From contig NZ_OZ034761.1 of assembly GCF_964028355.1 (NCBI RefSeq), positions 62,001 to 126,000 on the forward strand: a stretch of 64,000 nt of DNA, given 5' to 3'. Position numbers and translations under genes: made by a program. Each line of letters begins with the position of its first letter. Position 1 is the first letter of the stretch. Shown here piece by piece: positions 1-8,847 of this stretch. Source of the DNA: Wolbachia endosymbiont (group B) of Gerris lacustris (GTDB lineage: Bacteria; Pseudomonadota; Alphaproteobacteria; Rickettsiales; Anaplasmataceae). The notes beneath the pieces are model-generated. The model had not been told where the DNA came from. It did not search any database and saw only the letters and a program-made list of their open reading frames with translations.

Positions 1-15
1 TGCGAGAGGCTTTAC

Positions 16-651
16 ATGCAATTAAATTTATTTAACAATAATCAAATTGATTATTGTTGGCAAAATTATATCACCTTAGAAGAAAACAAACATGTATATA
101 ACTCGATAGTTAATGATTTATCTTGGAAATGTTTGATTCTTTGTGGATCTAAGAGCTCTGGAAAAACTCACCTTGCTCATATTTGGCAATCAATAAACGA
201 TGCAATTTTCATCGATGTAAATAACTTTGTAAGCGAGATTAGGTACAGCAGTGCGTTTATTTTAGAAGATGTACAAAACATTAAAGATGAGACAATGTTG
301 TTACATTGCTACAATTACATGAAAGAAAATGACAAGAGACTGCTAATTACTTCTTCGATTTCACCAAAAAAGCTTAACTTCAAACTACAAGATTTAAGCT
401 CTCGAATATTGTCAACTACCAGCATAAAAATTTTACCTGCAAGCGAGGAGTTATTAAGAATTATTCTAATAAAACAATTTTCAGATAAACAATTAAAAAT
501 TGATCTAAAGGTAATTAATTATATTCTAGCAAGAATAGAACGTTCTTTTCACAGCATTAATAAAATTATAGAAAAAATAGATAGTGAATCCATAGGATCA
601 AATGTAACCATTCCTTTTATTAACACTTTATTAAAAATAAGTCCCAAGTGA
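16..651 (+). CDS. hda: DnaA-related regulatory ATPase, Hda/HdaA-like
   Basis: A short AAA+ protein of the DnaA superfamily, expected to act with the sliding clamp to convert DnaA-ATP to DnaA-ADP and limit re-initiation. Seen: Walker A GSKSSGKT at residues 44-51 and a Walker B-like FILEDVQ at 81-87. The protein is 211 aa and has no C-terminal DnaA-box-binding helix-turn-helix, which separates Hda from DnaA. The N-terminal QLNLF resembles the clamp-binding QLxLF motif of Hda proteins. It begins 16 bases into the window, so upstream context is missing. Family assignment is good; the regulatory role is inferred from the family. Confidence 0.82.
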   Translation: MQLNLFNNNQIDYCWQNYITLEENKHVYNSIVNDLSWKCLILCGSKSSGKTHLAHIWQSINDAIFIDVNNFVSEIRYSSAFILEDVQNIKDETMLLHCYNYMKENDKRLLITSSISPKKLNFKLQDLSSRILSTTSIKILPASEELLRIILIKQFSDKQLKIDLKVINYILARIERSFHSINKIIEKIDSESIGSNVTIPFINTLLKISPK

Positions 652-862
652 TTCCTTCTGCTGCAAGACATTTGTTATATATATTAAAAATTTATTCATA
701 CCCATACAATAATGAAGTTGAAATCACTATCTCTTTATGTTAAAATTATAATAAGTACTATGATGTAATAAGCATAAACAGACATAGCTAAGGGATATTT
801 TATATGATAGTAAAACTTACTTTACAGGATGCTTTTTATAGATTTTCAATTATAATTGAAAT

Positions 863-1033
863 ATGGTAAAAATAAGATCAAACTTTAAAAAAAGGTTAAA
901 ACAAAGGTTTGTAGTACTTACTTTATTGATAAATGCTTTGTTTATCTCATATTTTCTTATAAAAAACACAAAAAATATTTTCAATCAAATTATAGTCAAA
1001 GAAATAAACATAGGAGCTGATAATGAAAAATAA
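863..1033 (+). CDS. small membrane protein overlapping the start of xerD
   Basis: A 56-aa reading frame too short for most gene finders. It has a basic N-terminus (KIRSNFKKRLKQR), one hydrophobic segment at about residues 17-33, and a polar tail. Its stop overlaps the first 11 bases of the xerD frame, the close packing expected of translationally coupled genes. I do not recognise a family. It lies in an otherwise empty 370-base gap after hda, and 652-862 shows nothing else recognisable. It may be a real small single-pass inner-membrane protein or a chance frame in AT-rich DNA. Confidence 0.42.
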   Translation: MVKIRSNFKKRLKQRFVVLTLLINALFISYFLIKNTKNIFNQIIVKEINIGADNEK

Positions 1034-2009
1034 ACAACCACAAAATAAAAAAGAGGATCTTTACATAACGTATTACATAGATGCTTTGGTTTCCGAAAAA
1101 TCCTCTACACAAAATACTTTGGAAAGTTATCGTTCAGATTTACACCAACTTGAAAAATTTTTATTAGAAGGAAGCGCTACCTTAGTTGGTGCAAGTAAAG
1201 CTAATATTAAAGATTATGTAAACTTTTTACGCACACAAAAGAAATATAAAACTAGCTCTATATCAAGAAAAATATCTGCTATCAAAAATTTCTATAAGTG
1301 CCTATTTAATGATGGAATAATAGATTTTAATCCAGCACCGGCTAATGATAATGAATTAAGAAATCCAAAGGTTTCCCGTCCTTTGCCTAAGTATTTAAGT
1401 GTTCAAGAAATATTTTTGCTCATGGAAACAGTAAAAAAATCAGCAAGCGGATCGAATAAAGAGATAAGCAGTAAAAGGCTATGTGCAATTTTAGATATCC
1501 TTTACTCTTCCGGGATGCGTGTTTCTGAACTAATCAATATGAAGTTATGTGAAGTATCACATTTAGTAAACAGTAATGGTAAAGAAGGCTATATAATAAT
1601 AAAGGGAAAAAGTGGCAGAGAAAGGCAAATCTTTTTTAATCAACAAGCATTGCAAAGTCTTAAAAATTATTTATCAATTCGTGACAATCTGCTCCCTAAC
1701 AACAAAAAATCTGATTGGCTATTCCCAGGTGATAAACCTAATAAACCAATTACAAGGCAAAGAGTTGGTCAATTAATAAAGGAATTAGCAAGAAAGTGCG
1801 ATATTGATGAAAATAAAATCTCTCCACATGTGATTAGGCATTCTCTTGCTACCCATCTACTGAATAGCGGAGCAAATATTGTGCTGATACAAAAAATTCT
1901 TGGCCATACTAATCTTTCTACAACACAAATATATACTCATATTGCTAACGAAAAGTTAAAGGACAAATTAGCTGATTCTCATCCTATTACTCAGATGATC
2001 AATAATTAA
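1023..2009 (+). CDS. xerD: tyrosine site-specific recombinase XerD (or XerC)
   Basis: Tyrosine recombinase that resolves chromosome dimers at dif together with its partner. Seen: an N-terminal SAM-like core-binding domain (about residues 10-100) and a catalytic domain with the Arg of SSGMRVSEL, the Lys region IKGKSGRER, the HVIRH box, GHTNLSTTQIYTHI and the nucleophile Tyr304. At 328 aa the length is slightly above the usual 300. The SRPLPKYLS stretch between the domains resembles alphaproteobacterial XerD more than XerC, so XerD is preferred with moderate certainty. The ATG at 1023 has GGAG a few bases upstream. Confidence 0.85.
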   Translation: MKNKQPQNKKEDLYITYYIDALVSEKSSTQNTLESYRSDLHQLEKFLLEGSATLVGASKANIKDYVNFLRTQKKYKTSSISRKISAIKNFYKCLFNDGIIDFNPAPANDNELRNPKVSRPLPKYLSVQEIFLLMETVKKSASGSNKEISSKRLCAILDILYSSGMRVSELINMKLCEVSHLVNSNGKEGYIIIKGKSGRERQIFFNQQALQSLKNYLSIRDNLLPNNKKSDWLFPGDKPNKPITRQRVGQLIKELARKCDIDENKISPHVIRHSLATHLLNSGANIVLIQKILGHTNLSTTQIYTHIANEKLKDKLADSHPITQMINN

Positions 2010-2065
2010 ACTTATTGCTTTTAATTTTGTAGTAAAGTTAAATTCAAATAAGTTTACGTGTATTT

Positions 2066-2791
2066 GTGATTGCAAGTTTATTGTTTAATTTATTCCTTAT
2101 ATTATGGGAAGTATTCTATACTTTTATTACTCTTCCTGTAATTTTCTTTCCTGAGTGTGTAATAACCATTTTCCTCGTTTGCTCGGTGAGAGTTGTATTA
2201 TTTATGTTACGTTTATTATGTGGCATTAAATATGAAGTGAGGGGAATGGAAAACATTCCTGAGCAACCTTTTATAATTGCATCTAAACACCAATCTCCAT
2301 TTGAAACATTTATTTTTATACTACTATTTAGAAAAGCAGTTTTTATTTTAAAACGTGAATTGAAATGGATTCCATTCATTGGTTTGCATCTCATGGCATT
2401 AAAAATGATTTTTATTAACCGCTCAGATGGTATTAGTTCTGTGCGTCATATCATGAAATTAGCAAAAATGCGTATAAAAGAAAATAGAGGCATAATAATA
2501 TTTCCTGAAGGCACAAGAACAACTATAAACCAAAATATAAAGTATCAACCAGGTATCGCTGCTTTATATAGCGTATTATCTGTTCCTGTGTTACCGATTG
2601 CTTTAAACACTGGTTTGTTTTGGCCAAAAAGCATACTTTCTCTGAGAAAGAATCCCGGAAAGGCGGTAATAGAAATATTACCTCCCGTATATCCTGGGTT
2701 AAACAAAAATGAATTCTTGCAAAGTTTAGAAAAAATCATTGAAGAAAGAAGTAGTAGATTAATTGTAGAAAAAACTGATATTGCAAATTAA
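2066..2791 (+). CDS. plsC: 1-acyl-sn-glycerol-3-phosphate acyltransferase
   Basis: Inner-membrane enzyme adding the second acyl chain to lysophosphatidic acid in phospholipid synthesis. Seen: a hydrophobic N-terminus with one or two membrane segments (residues 1-50), the acyltransferase motif KHQSPFE (an HX4D/E box with Glu instead of Asp), the FINRSDG block, and FPEGTR near residue 148. The length of 241 aa is typical. The start is a GTG at 2066 with no upstream in-frame ATG. It is followed after 43 bases by rpsT on the same strand. Confidence 0.88.
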   Translation: MIASLLFNLFLILWEVFYTFITLPVIFFPECVITIFLVCSVRVVLFMLRLLCGIKYEVRGMENIPEQPFIIASKHQSPFETFIFILLFRKAVFILKRELKWIPFIGLHLMALKMIFINRSDGISSVRHIMKLAKMRIKENRGIIIFPEGTRTTINQNIKYQPGIAALYSVLSVPVLPIALNTGLFWPKSILSLRKNPGKAVIEILPPVYPGLNKNEFLQSLEKIIEERSSRLIVEKTDIAN

Positions 2792-2834
2792 CAAAAAAAC
2801 TTTATAATTAAAAGAAAAGTACAGGTATTAATAT

Positions 2835-3104
2835 ATGGCAAATCATAAGAGTGCTAAAAAAATGATAAAGGTAATAGCAAGGCGTACTTTAGTAAATAAG
2901 ATGCGAAAAAGTAAAACTCGTACTGCTATTAGAAGATTGGTTGATATAATCAAGTCTGGTGATAAAGAGAATGTTGTCTTGGCATTTCGGAATGCTGAAT
3001 CCAATTTACACAGATGTGTAAATAAAGGTGTTATTCACAGGAATACTGCTGCGCGTAAAATAAGTCGCTTAAATGCAAAAGTAAAAGCATTGATGACAGC
3101 TTAA
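2835..3104 (+). CDS. rpsT: 30S ribosomal protein S20
   Basis: Small basic 16S rRNA-binding protein of the 30S subunit. The 89 aa begin MANHKSAKKMIK, contain the conserved RNKMRKSKTRTAIRR-like helix, and end in the HRNTAARKISRLN block, both hallmarks of bS20. Its length is normal. It stands between plsC and gltA on the same strand. Confidence 0.95.
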   Translation: MANHKSAKKMIKVIARRTLVNKMRKSKTRTAIRRLVDIIKSGDKENVVLAFRNAESNLHRCVNKGVIHRNTAARKISRLNAKVKALMTA

Positions 3105-3184
3105 TACGGTTAATGTAAAGTTAACTGTATTAATATATACTCCTCAGTTTGTATATTCTGTATAAAATTTAAGTAGCTTAAGTG

Positions 3185-4426
3185 ATGGATAAAAAAGCGC
3201 TATTAGAACTAAGTAATGGATTAAAAATCGATCTACCTGTATTAAGCGGAACAACAGGTCCTGATGTGTTAAATATCAAGGATTTATATAAGATGACAGG
3301 ATTATTCACTTACGATCCAGGGTTTGTTTCTACAGCTTCATGCTCTTCTACAATTACATTCATTGATGGAGATGAAGGAGTTCTTAAATATAGGGGACAT
3401 AATATAGCTGATTTGGCAGAGAATAATAATTTTACTGCTGTGATTTATTTATTGCTCTATGGTGAATTACCCAGTTCAGAGCAACACAAAAAATTTCTTC
3501 TCAAAATACAAGAATCATCCAAAGTATCAGAGCAAGTTACAAATGTAATTAAAGCATTTCCAAAAACTGCTCACCCTATGTCAATCTTAGTTGCATGTTT
3601 TGCAAGTTTGTCAGCATCTTATCATGAAAAGCATGGCAACAATGTCAATGGTGAAGACCTAGATTTTGGAATTTCTGCAATAGCGCAAGTTTCCACAATT
3701 ATTGCAATGATTTATAGGCATATCAACAATCAGGAATTCATAAATGCTAATAATAAACTAAGTTATAGTGAGAATTTCTTAAATATGATATTTGGCAGTG
3801 CTGTTAATAATACCCTTTTTGTAAAAGCTCTGGATAAAATATTTACTCTCCATGCTGATCATGAACAGAATGCTTCTACAGCAGCTGTCAGATTGGTAGG
3901 GTCAGCTGGTTCTAATCTATTTGCAAGTCTGTCTGCAGGAGTTGCTACACTTTGGGGTCCAGCACACGGTGGAGCTAATGAGGCAGTTATAAATATGCTA
4001 AAAGAGATAGAGCAAAGTGGAGATGTAGATAGATTCATTGAGAAAGCTAAAGATGATAAAGATCCATTTAAGCTAATGGGATTTGGACATCGTGTTTATA
4101 AAAACTATGATCCGCGCGCGCTTATATTAAAGGATGCTTGTCATGAGATTTTAAGCAAACTAGAGCAAAACAATGAATTACTTGAAATTGCAAAAAAACT
4201 TGAAGAAATAGCTTTAAAGGATGAGTATTTTATTACACGTAAGTTATATCCAAATGTTGACTTTTACTCAGGCATAATAATGAATGCTATTGGTATCCCT
4301 TCAAGTATGTTTACACCCATTTTTGCACTTGCAAGAACCACTGGTTGGGTTGCCCAGTGGTATGAAATGATAAACGATAAAGAAACCAAGATTTGTAGGC
4401 CAAGGCAGCTATACCTTGGCCTATAA
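3185..4426 (+). CDS. gltA: citrate synthase
   Basis: Type II hexameric citrate synthase, condensing oxaloacetate and acetyl-CoA at entry to the TCA cycle, which Wolbachia keeps as its main energy pathway. Seen: the AHGGANEA substrate loop, MGFGHRVYKNYDPRA with the catalytic His, the later catalytic Asp in YPNVDFYSG, and the C-terminal CRPRQLY arginine region. Length of about 413 aa is standard. A GTG directly precedes the ATG at 3185 and could also serve as start. The gene faces the convergent unknown gene ending at 4471. Confidence 0.96.
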   Translation: MDKKALLELSNGLKIDLPVLSGTTGPDVLNIKDLYKMTGLFTYDPGFVSTASCSSTITFIDGDEGVLKYRGHNIADLAENNNFTAVIYLLLYGELPSSEQHKKFLLKIQESSKVSEQVTNVIKAFPKTAHPMSILVACFASLSASYHEKHGNNVNGEDLDFGISAIAQVSTIIAMIYRHINNQEFINANNKLSYSENFLNMIFGSAVNNTLFVKALDKIFTLHADHEQNASTAAVRLVGSAGSNLFASLSAGVATLWGPAHGGANEAVINMLKEIEQSGDVDRFIEKAKDDKDPFKLMGFGHRVYKNYDPRALILKDACHEILSKLEQNNELLEIAKKLEEIALKDEYFITRKLYPNVDFYSGIIMNAIGIPSSMFTPIFALARTTGWVAQWYEMINDKETKICRPRQLYLGL

Positions 4427-4470
4427 ACTTTCATTCACAATTGGTCCTCAAATAGTCTAATTTTCTTTAG

Positions 4471-5841
4471 CTATAAAATACAGCAGGAAGACTTTTTATC
4501 AGTTGATTCATACTGTTCTACAGAACACAATTTAAGCTTTGATCGTGCTGAAGAAGGTCCAAAGCCACTATCTTTAGCCGAAGCATCATCCCCACCTTTA
4601 CCTTCACCATAGTAGTCGGGCTTAAGGAATTTGCTTGAGTTTCCAGTATGTGATTTACCTACAACTGAATTCTTAGGTGAATCACCAAAACCACTATCTG
4701 GACTTGGTCCATCCGTCCCTACTTTTTCTTCAGAAGGGGCAAGAGTTTGTGGTTTCATAGCTGGCACACGCGCAGGATCAATGGACAGTTTATAATCCTC
4801 ATTGATTACAGAGCTCTCTATGATCTTATCCATCACGCAGTAAGCAATGTCTCGGTTAAAAAAGTCTATTGCATATATTCGTCCGTCACCATATGTTGGC
4901 AGACCTCTTTCTGCAATATCATCTTTTACATCACGCAATACTTTTGTACCACCAAACACCTTATTATTAATATGATCAACTTCTTTTTCATTTAAAAACT
5001 CTATGTAATTATCACAATCAATAACAGGAACCAAAATTGAATACTCATCTTTACTTTCTTTATGGGAAGTATGCCACATAGAATTAATTGGTAGGTGCGA
5101 TAGTGCTTTACAAATTAAATCAACAACTGCGAACTTCAGAATCTTAACAGTTTCATTTTCGTCCCTTGACATTTCAAGATTACGATATGTCAGAGATACC
5201 TTATCCATTACTACGTCTTTAATGAACTGAGGATTATCAAAAAAGCTTTTCTTTATATACACATCACTTCCTTTCTCTTCTAAAAAATCCTTAGTTTTTT
5301 TAGGACCATTTTTATAACTTTTCACCTTTGATGAAAATGAGTTTACAAGAGAATTTTGTAATTCTCTATTCTTAAAGCGTATACAGTATAAATAGGATTT
5401 TCTGTCAAAGCTCACCTCGCGTGTATTATCATCCACATAATCTTGATCAGAGTAACTTTCCATAATAACATTTGTTGTAAACTGTACTAGTGAATTAGCT
5501 AGCAAATACTTTAGATTACAAACTACTTCTTTTTCAATTGGCACTGAAAACCTATGTTTGCTACTATCTGTAGTCCATTTTCCTTGATTAAAGTTAAAAG
5601 GAAAAGAGTCTGTATAAAAAAGATCATCGGCAGCACTTTCACTTCCACAAAACTTTTCTACTATACTCCCTCTCATATTAATCAAGTACTCTCTGCACTG
5701 ATCAATATTCATATTTTTATCAAATGAGAGAACAATATGATCTTCTTCTACAGTGAGATTAGTAATAAAAGTCTCATCAAAAAGAAGAACACTATTAAAC
5801 GCTTTTACTAATTCTCGATTTATTTGATTTGTACTAGGCAT
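4471..5841 (-). CDS. unknown 456-aa protein with C-terminal CaaX box (CCIL)
   Basis: I do not recognise a family. Residues 1-330 look globular and charged. Residues from about 340 onward are low-complexity and rich in Gly, Ser, Asp and Pro (repeated DSGFG segments), probably disordered. The last residues are DKKSSCCIL. CCIL is a canonical CaaX prenylation motif with Leu in the X position (geranylgeranyl-type) and equals the last four residues of mammalian RalA. There is no signal peptide or membrane segment. The start at 5841 has a strong GGGGGGTGG ribosome site. A 59-aa gene lies 26 bases upstream on the same strand, so an operon is likely. A secreted, host-lipidated effector is an inference. 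Confidence 0.8.
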   Translation of the reverse strand: MPSTNQINRELVKAFNSVLLFDETFITNLTVEEDHIVLSFDKNMNIDQCREYLINMRGSIVEKFCGSESAADDLFYTDSFPFNFNQGKWTTDSSKHRFSVPIEKEVVCNLKYLLANSLVQFTTNVIMESYSDQDYVDDNTREVSFDRKSYLYCIRFKNRELQNSLVNSFSSKVKSYKNGPKKTKDFLEEKGSDVYIKKSFFDNPQFIKDVVMDKVSLTYRNLEMSRDENETVKILKFAVVDLICKALSHLPINSMWHTSHKESKDEYSILVPVIDCDNYIEFLNEKEVDHINNKVFGGTKVLRDVKDDIAERGLPTYGDGRIYAIDFFNRDIAYCVMDKIIESSVINEDYKLSIDPARVPAMKPQTLAPSEEKVGTDGPSPDSGFGDSPKNSVVGKSHTGNSSKFLKPDYYGEGKGGDDASAKDSGFGPSSARSKLKLCSVEQYESTDKKSSCCIL

Positions 5842-5867
5842 AACGCCACCCCCCTAAACTAATATAA

Positions 5868-6047
5868 TTATTTACTGCTACCCTGACCACTTTTACTACT
5901 ACTGGATTGATTTTGCTTCATTCGTTCTTGTTCACGCTTAATCATATCGCTGAAGTTATCTATTCTCTTTGGATCTAGGTATTTTTTATCAATCCTTGTT
6001 CTCCCTGAATCAGGTACTTTTTTATTTGGATCATTATTGCCATGCAT
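5868..6047 (-). CDS. unknown 59-aa charged protein upstream of the CaaX-box gene
   Basis: A short gene starting MHGNNDPNKK and ending in a Ser-rich tail SSSSKSGQGSSK. It has no hydrophobic segment and no known domain. A GAGG ribosome site lies 5 bases before the ATG, and the stop is 26 bases before the start of the 456-aa protein on the same strand, so the two are probably co-transcribed. The hydrophilic, disordered composition matches the tail of its neighbour. Function is unknown. Confidence 0.6.
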   Translation of the reverse strand: MHGNNDPNKKVPDSGRTRIDKKYLDPKRIDNFSDMIKREQERMKQNQSSSSKSGQGSSK

Positions 6048-6144
6048 ATCAACCTCTAAATTAAATTATTATGTAATGAATATATTAAGAATCAACTACT
6101 AGCACAAGCAGTTTTTTAACATAAATTTTATTCACCATTTTTAT

Positions 6145-6532
6145 ACTCCTGGATTCCAGACTGGGATGACAAGAGAAGAAGTACTGGAATAACAACTTTT
6201 TAAATTAAGTTTTCTGGATCCCAGTGTCAGCTACTTGGATGACAAGAGAGAGAGCTACTTGTCCGCCATGTCATTCCAGCACTTGATGCTGGAATCCAGA
6301 AGAGAACTAGACTGAAATAACAACTTTTTTAAACTAAGTTTCTGGATCCCAGTGTCACGCACTGGGATGACATCAAAAGGGCTACTGAAATGACAAGAGA
6401 GGGGCTACTTGCATGACAGCCTTTTAAAATTGGGATGACACCTTTGTGGTACACAACCTTTGGTGCATTATGCACTCAAGACAATGTCATCCCAGTGCTT
6501 GACACTGGGATCTAGTAAACTTATTTATTATA
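6145..6532. repeat. cluster of Wolbachia palindromic repeats
   Basis: Several degenerate copies of a small palindromic unit built on CTGGATCCCAGTG-TCA-CACTGGGATGACA and its variant TCATTCCAGC-CTTGATGCTGGAATCCAG. Copies alternate in orientation, have irregular spacing and fill the region up to the GIY-YIG gene. Similar units occur at 6830-7345, in birA, upstream of pal and around mnmA. They look like Rickettsiales palindromic elements. No gene is visible here. Confidence 0.85.
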
Positions 6533-6533
6533 T

Positions 6534-6827
6534 ATGAAAAGTTATTATATTTATATACTTGCAAGTGAACGCAATGGAACCCTATATACAGGTATAACAT
6601 CAAATTTGACTAAACGAATTTGGGAACACAAAAGCAAAGCCATCTCTGGTTTCACGTCAAAGTACAATGTTTGTAAACTAGTCTATTTTGAAGAATTTCA
6701 AGACATAAATTTAGCAATTAGTAGAGAAAAACTCCTAAAAAGCTGGCAGAGAAAATGGAAAATAAACTTAATTGAAAAAACAAATCAAGAATGGAAAGAT
6801 TTATATGATGAAATTGTATCTGGATGA
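6534..6827 (+). CDS. GIY-YIG domain nuclease-like protein (UPF0213/YhbQ type)
   Basis: A 97-aa single-domain GIY-YIG protein. Seen: YYIYILAS followed by LYTGITSNLTKRIWEHK (the GIY...YIG-equivalent strands with the catalytic Arg and His) and YFEEFQD with the conserved Glu. The family is found in many bacteria as small possible nucleases with no firm biological role. The gene is enclosed on both sides by palindromic repeats, and its last codons (about IVSG plus the stop) run into a repeat unit, so the C-terminus may have been reshaped by it. Confidence 0.8.
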   Translation: MKSYYIYILASERNGTLYTGITSNLTKRIWEHKSKAISGFTSKYNVCKLVYFEEFQDINLAISREKLLKSWQRKWKINLIEKTNQEWKDLYDEIVSG

Positions 6828-6829
6828 CA

Positions 6830-7345
6830 GTGTCTGAGTACACAACTTTACGAACATTGTAATATGGCGCATCGTTGGCACTGGCTTCCATTCAAGATGG
6901 TGTCATTCCAGTCTGGAATCTAGAAGAGAAAATGGATCCTAAACTGAAATAACAACTCTTTTAAACTAAGTTCTCTGGATCCCAGTGTCACGCACTGGGA
7001 TGACAAGAGAGGAGGTAATGGGATGACATCAAAGGAGGCACTGGAATGAAAATGAAGGGCTACCTGAATGACAGACCGGTTTTCATTCAAATTTTATTCA
7101 AGACGATGTCATTCCAGCGCGTGACGCTGGAATCTAGAAGAGAAAATGGATCCTAGACTGAAATGACAACTTTTTTAAACTAAGTTCCTGGATCCCAGTG
7201 TCAAGCACTGGGATGACAAGAGAGGAGGCACTGAGATGACAACAAAGGGGCGACTTGAAGACAAGAGAGAGCTACTTGAATGACATTCCGCCATGTCATT
7301 CCAGCACTTGATGCTGGAATCCAGATAAAAAACCAGTCTGGAATG
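6830..7345. repeat. second cluster of Wolbachia palindromic repeats
   Basis: About 500 bases made almost wholly of the palindromic units described at 6145-6532, including CTGGATCCCAGTGTCA with CACTGGGATGACA at about 6980-7000 and 7195-7215, and the TTCCAGCGCGTGACGCTGGAA hairpin near 7110. Parts of the cluster repeat segments of the first, so local duplication is likely. No gene is seen. Confidence 0.85.
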
Positions 7346-7364
7346 AAAAAAAGAGAGAGAACCT

Positions 7365-8519
7365 TTACACACCTCTCTTTTTGACTAAAGAAGCATGGTT
7401 TTCAACTCTCACATCATCAGTTAATCCTCCTGGCAATTCCACAGCAGCATTAGACTTTTGCTTATTATTCATTGAACGATTACACTCAGGAGATCGCTTT
7501 TTACCCTTCGTACCTAAATTACTGTATCTTTTAACTCTCCTGTGTTCCTTTCGCTCTGGAGCAGGTGGACAGACAGCTAATTTTGGTTTTTCATTTTTCT
7601 CTTCTTTTGCTTCTTTCTTTTCTTTATTCATTTTTTCCAGTTTTTGTACTTCACTATTTTTGTGACTTATAACAGGTTTAGGTAGAGTGTCTACTAATTT
7701 TTCTATAGGCTTTGGTAAAATAGCACGTTCTTGCTTATTCAGAGTGATTGGCATTGGAACTTGAGATGAAAAATTAAATAGGGAAATTGGTGTGATTTCA
7801 TTCACTTTTGTTTCTATTTCTTGACGAACTTCTTTTGATTCTGTTTTTTCTGCTTTTTTGTCTCTTTTTTCCTCAGTTACATCTTGCTCTACTACTGCTG
7901 CTAAATCAACTGCAAAAATTTCTGCAAACATTGCAATGACTGAGCCCACGAGAAAAGTTTGAAGCTTCAATTTTAAATTTTGCAACGCTTGCAAACGTTC
8001 GAGTATTGCTATTTCCTCTTCCGGAGATAACCCACCACTGAGTAATTTCTCCTGCAATTCTTTTATCTCTTTGTCTAGCCTTTTATCCCAACTTAAATCT
8101 TTTTTGAAGATCTTTTTGACTAATTCCTTAAGCTTATTACGCAAAAACTCGATTATTGAAAGAAGCAGGTTTTTCTCTTTCTTCTCTTTGAGCATTTTGT
8201 AGACTCTCGGATCTACCTTTACTTCAAAAAGATTAAAGAGGGATTCAAAGAAATCTGCGAATACCCCCTGACTATCACCAGCAAAATAATTCTCATCGTC
8301 TTTTATCTGTAGCTCTACTTGAGATAATGTTTCATCAATGCAACTCGCAGCCTGACGCTCAAGCTCTATTCTCTTGAGCTCAGCTTTCCTAGCAAGCTCC
8401 TCCATGAATCCTTTTAATTCATTAAGCTTCTGCTCTGCAGAGAGATCTTGCTCCCTGATTCGATTAATGAAGATTGAGCTACCGCCCTCTTCGTTGTTAT
8501 TGATTAAAAAATTTTTCAT
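7365..8519 (-). CDS. unknown 384-aa coiled-coil protein with one membrane segment
   Basis: I do not recognise a family. The N-terminal half is highly charged and heptad-rich (coiled coil, about residues 15-190, many Glu/Lys/Leu). A hydrophobic segment LVGSVIAMFAEIFAVDLAAVV lies at about 196-216. A Lys/Glu-rich linker and a basic C-terminus follow. The start is placed at 8519, where GGAGAAAA sits at ribosome-site distance; an ATG 60 bases upstream at 8579 has only a weak site. Downstream lies the palindromic repeat cluster; upstream is ruvB with a hairpin between. A host-interacting or membrane-tethered role is possible but unsupported. Confidence 0.72.
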   Translation of the reverse strand: MKNFLINNNEEGGSSIFINRIREQDLSAEQKLNELKGFMEELARKAELKRIELERQAASCIDETLSQVELQIKDDENYFAGDSQGVFADFFESLFNLFEVKVDPRVYKMLKEKKEKNLLLSIIEFLRNKLKELVKKIFKKDLSWDKRLDKEIKELQEKLLSGGLSPEEEIAILERLQALQNLKLKLQTFLVGSVIAMFAEIFAVDLAAVVEQDVTEEKRDKKAEKTESKEVRQEIETKVNEITPISLFNFSSQVPMPITLNKQERAILPKPIEKLVDTLPKPVISHKNSEVQKLEKMNKEKKEAKEEKNEKPKLAVCPPAPERKEHRRVKRYSNLGTKGKKRSPECNRSMNNKQKSNAAVELPGGLTDDVRVENHASLVKKRGV

Positions 8520-8847
8520 TGCTTTTTCTCCATTAATTGAATTACTGTTTCTATAATTGTTTAGAAAGCTTTTTACCATTTTATCTTAAGTCTATAAAAC
8601 ACAATAACTCAATTTTATAATATGAAGTATTTAATAAGTATTAATCTTAAAAAATCTCAATAAATTATTGAGATTTTTACATTTATACTATATGCAGCCT
8701 ATCATATATTACGTAATTTTTCAAGAACATATTCACTATAACAGAAGACTTTCTTATTTGCCTCTAAAACACCTGCAAATCATATAATAAGAGAATATTA
8801 TAATGTTTAATGTAATACTATACAATGTTATAAAATATAGTATAATA
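8520..8847. other. AT-rich intergenic region between ruvB and the coiled-coil gene
   Basis: About 330 bases without a credible gene. It holds the hairpin at 8649-8678 and, closer to the coiled-coil gene, its likely promoter. The ATAATACTA-type runs near 8810-8850 are simple AT-rich sequence. Confidence 0.5.
8649..8678. terminator. intrinsic terminator hairpin downstream of ruvAB
   Basis: A near-perfect inverted repeat with arms AATCTCAATAA / TTATTGAGATT, flanked by A and T runs on both sides, so it could end transcription in either direction. It lies downstream of the ruvB stop at 8848. Confidence 0.65.

Noticed and set aside
6145..7345. Possible CRISPR array
   Set aside because: The repeats are palindromic, alternate in orientation, vary in length and have no uniform spacers; no cas genes are nearby.
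7381..7665. Plus-strand frames opposite the coiled-coil gene
   Set aside because: Ser/Phe-rich antisense shadows of a Lys/Glu-rich gene with no ribosome site.
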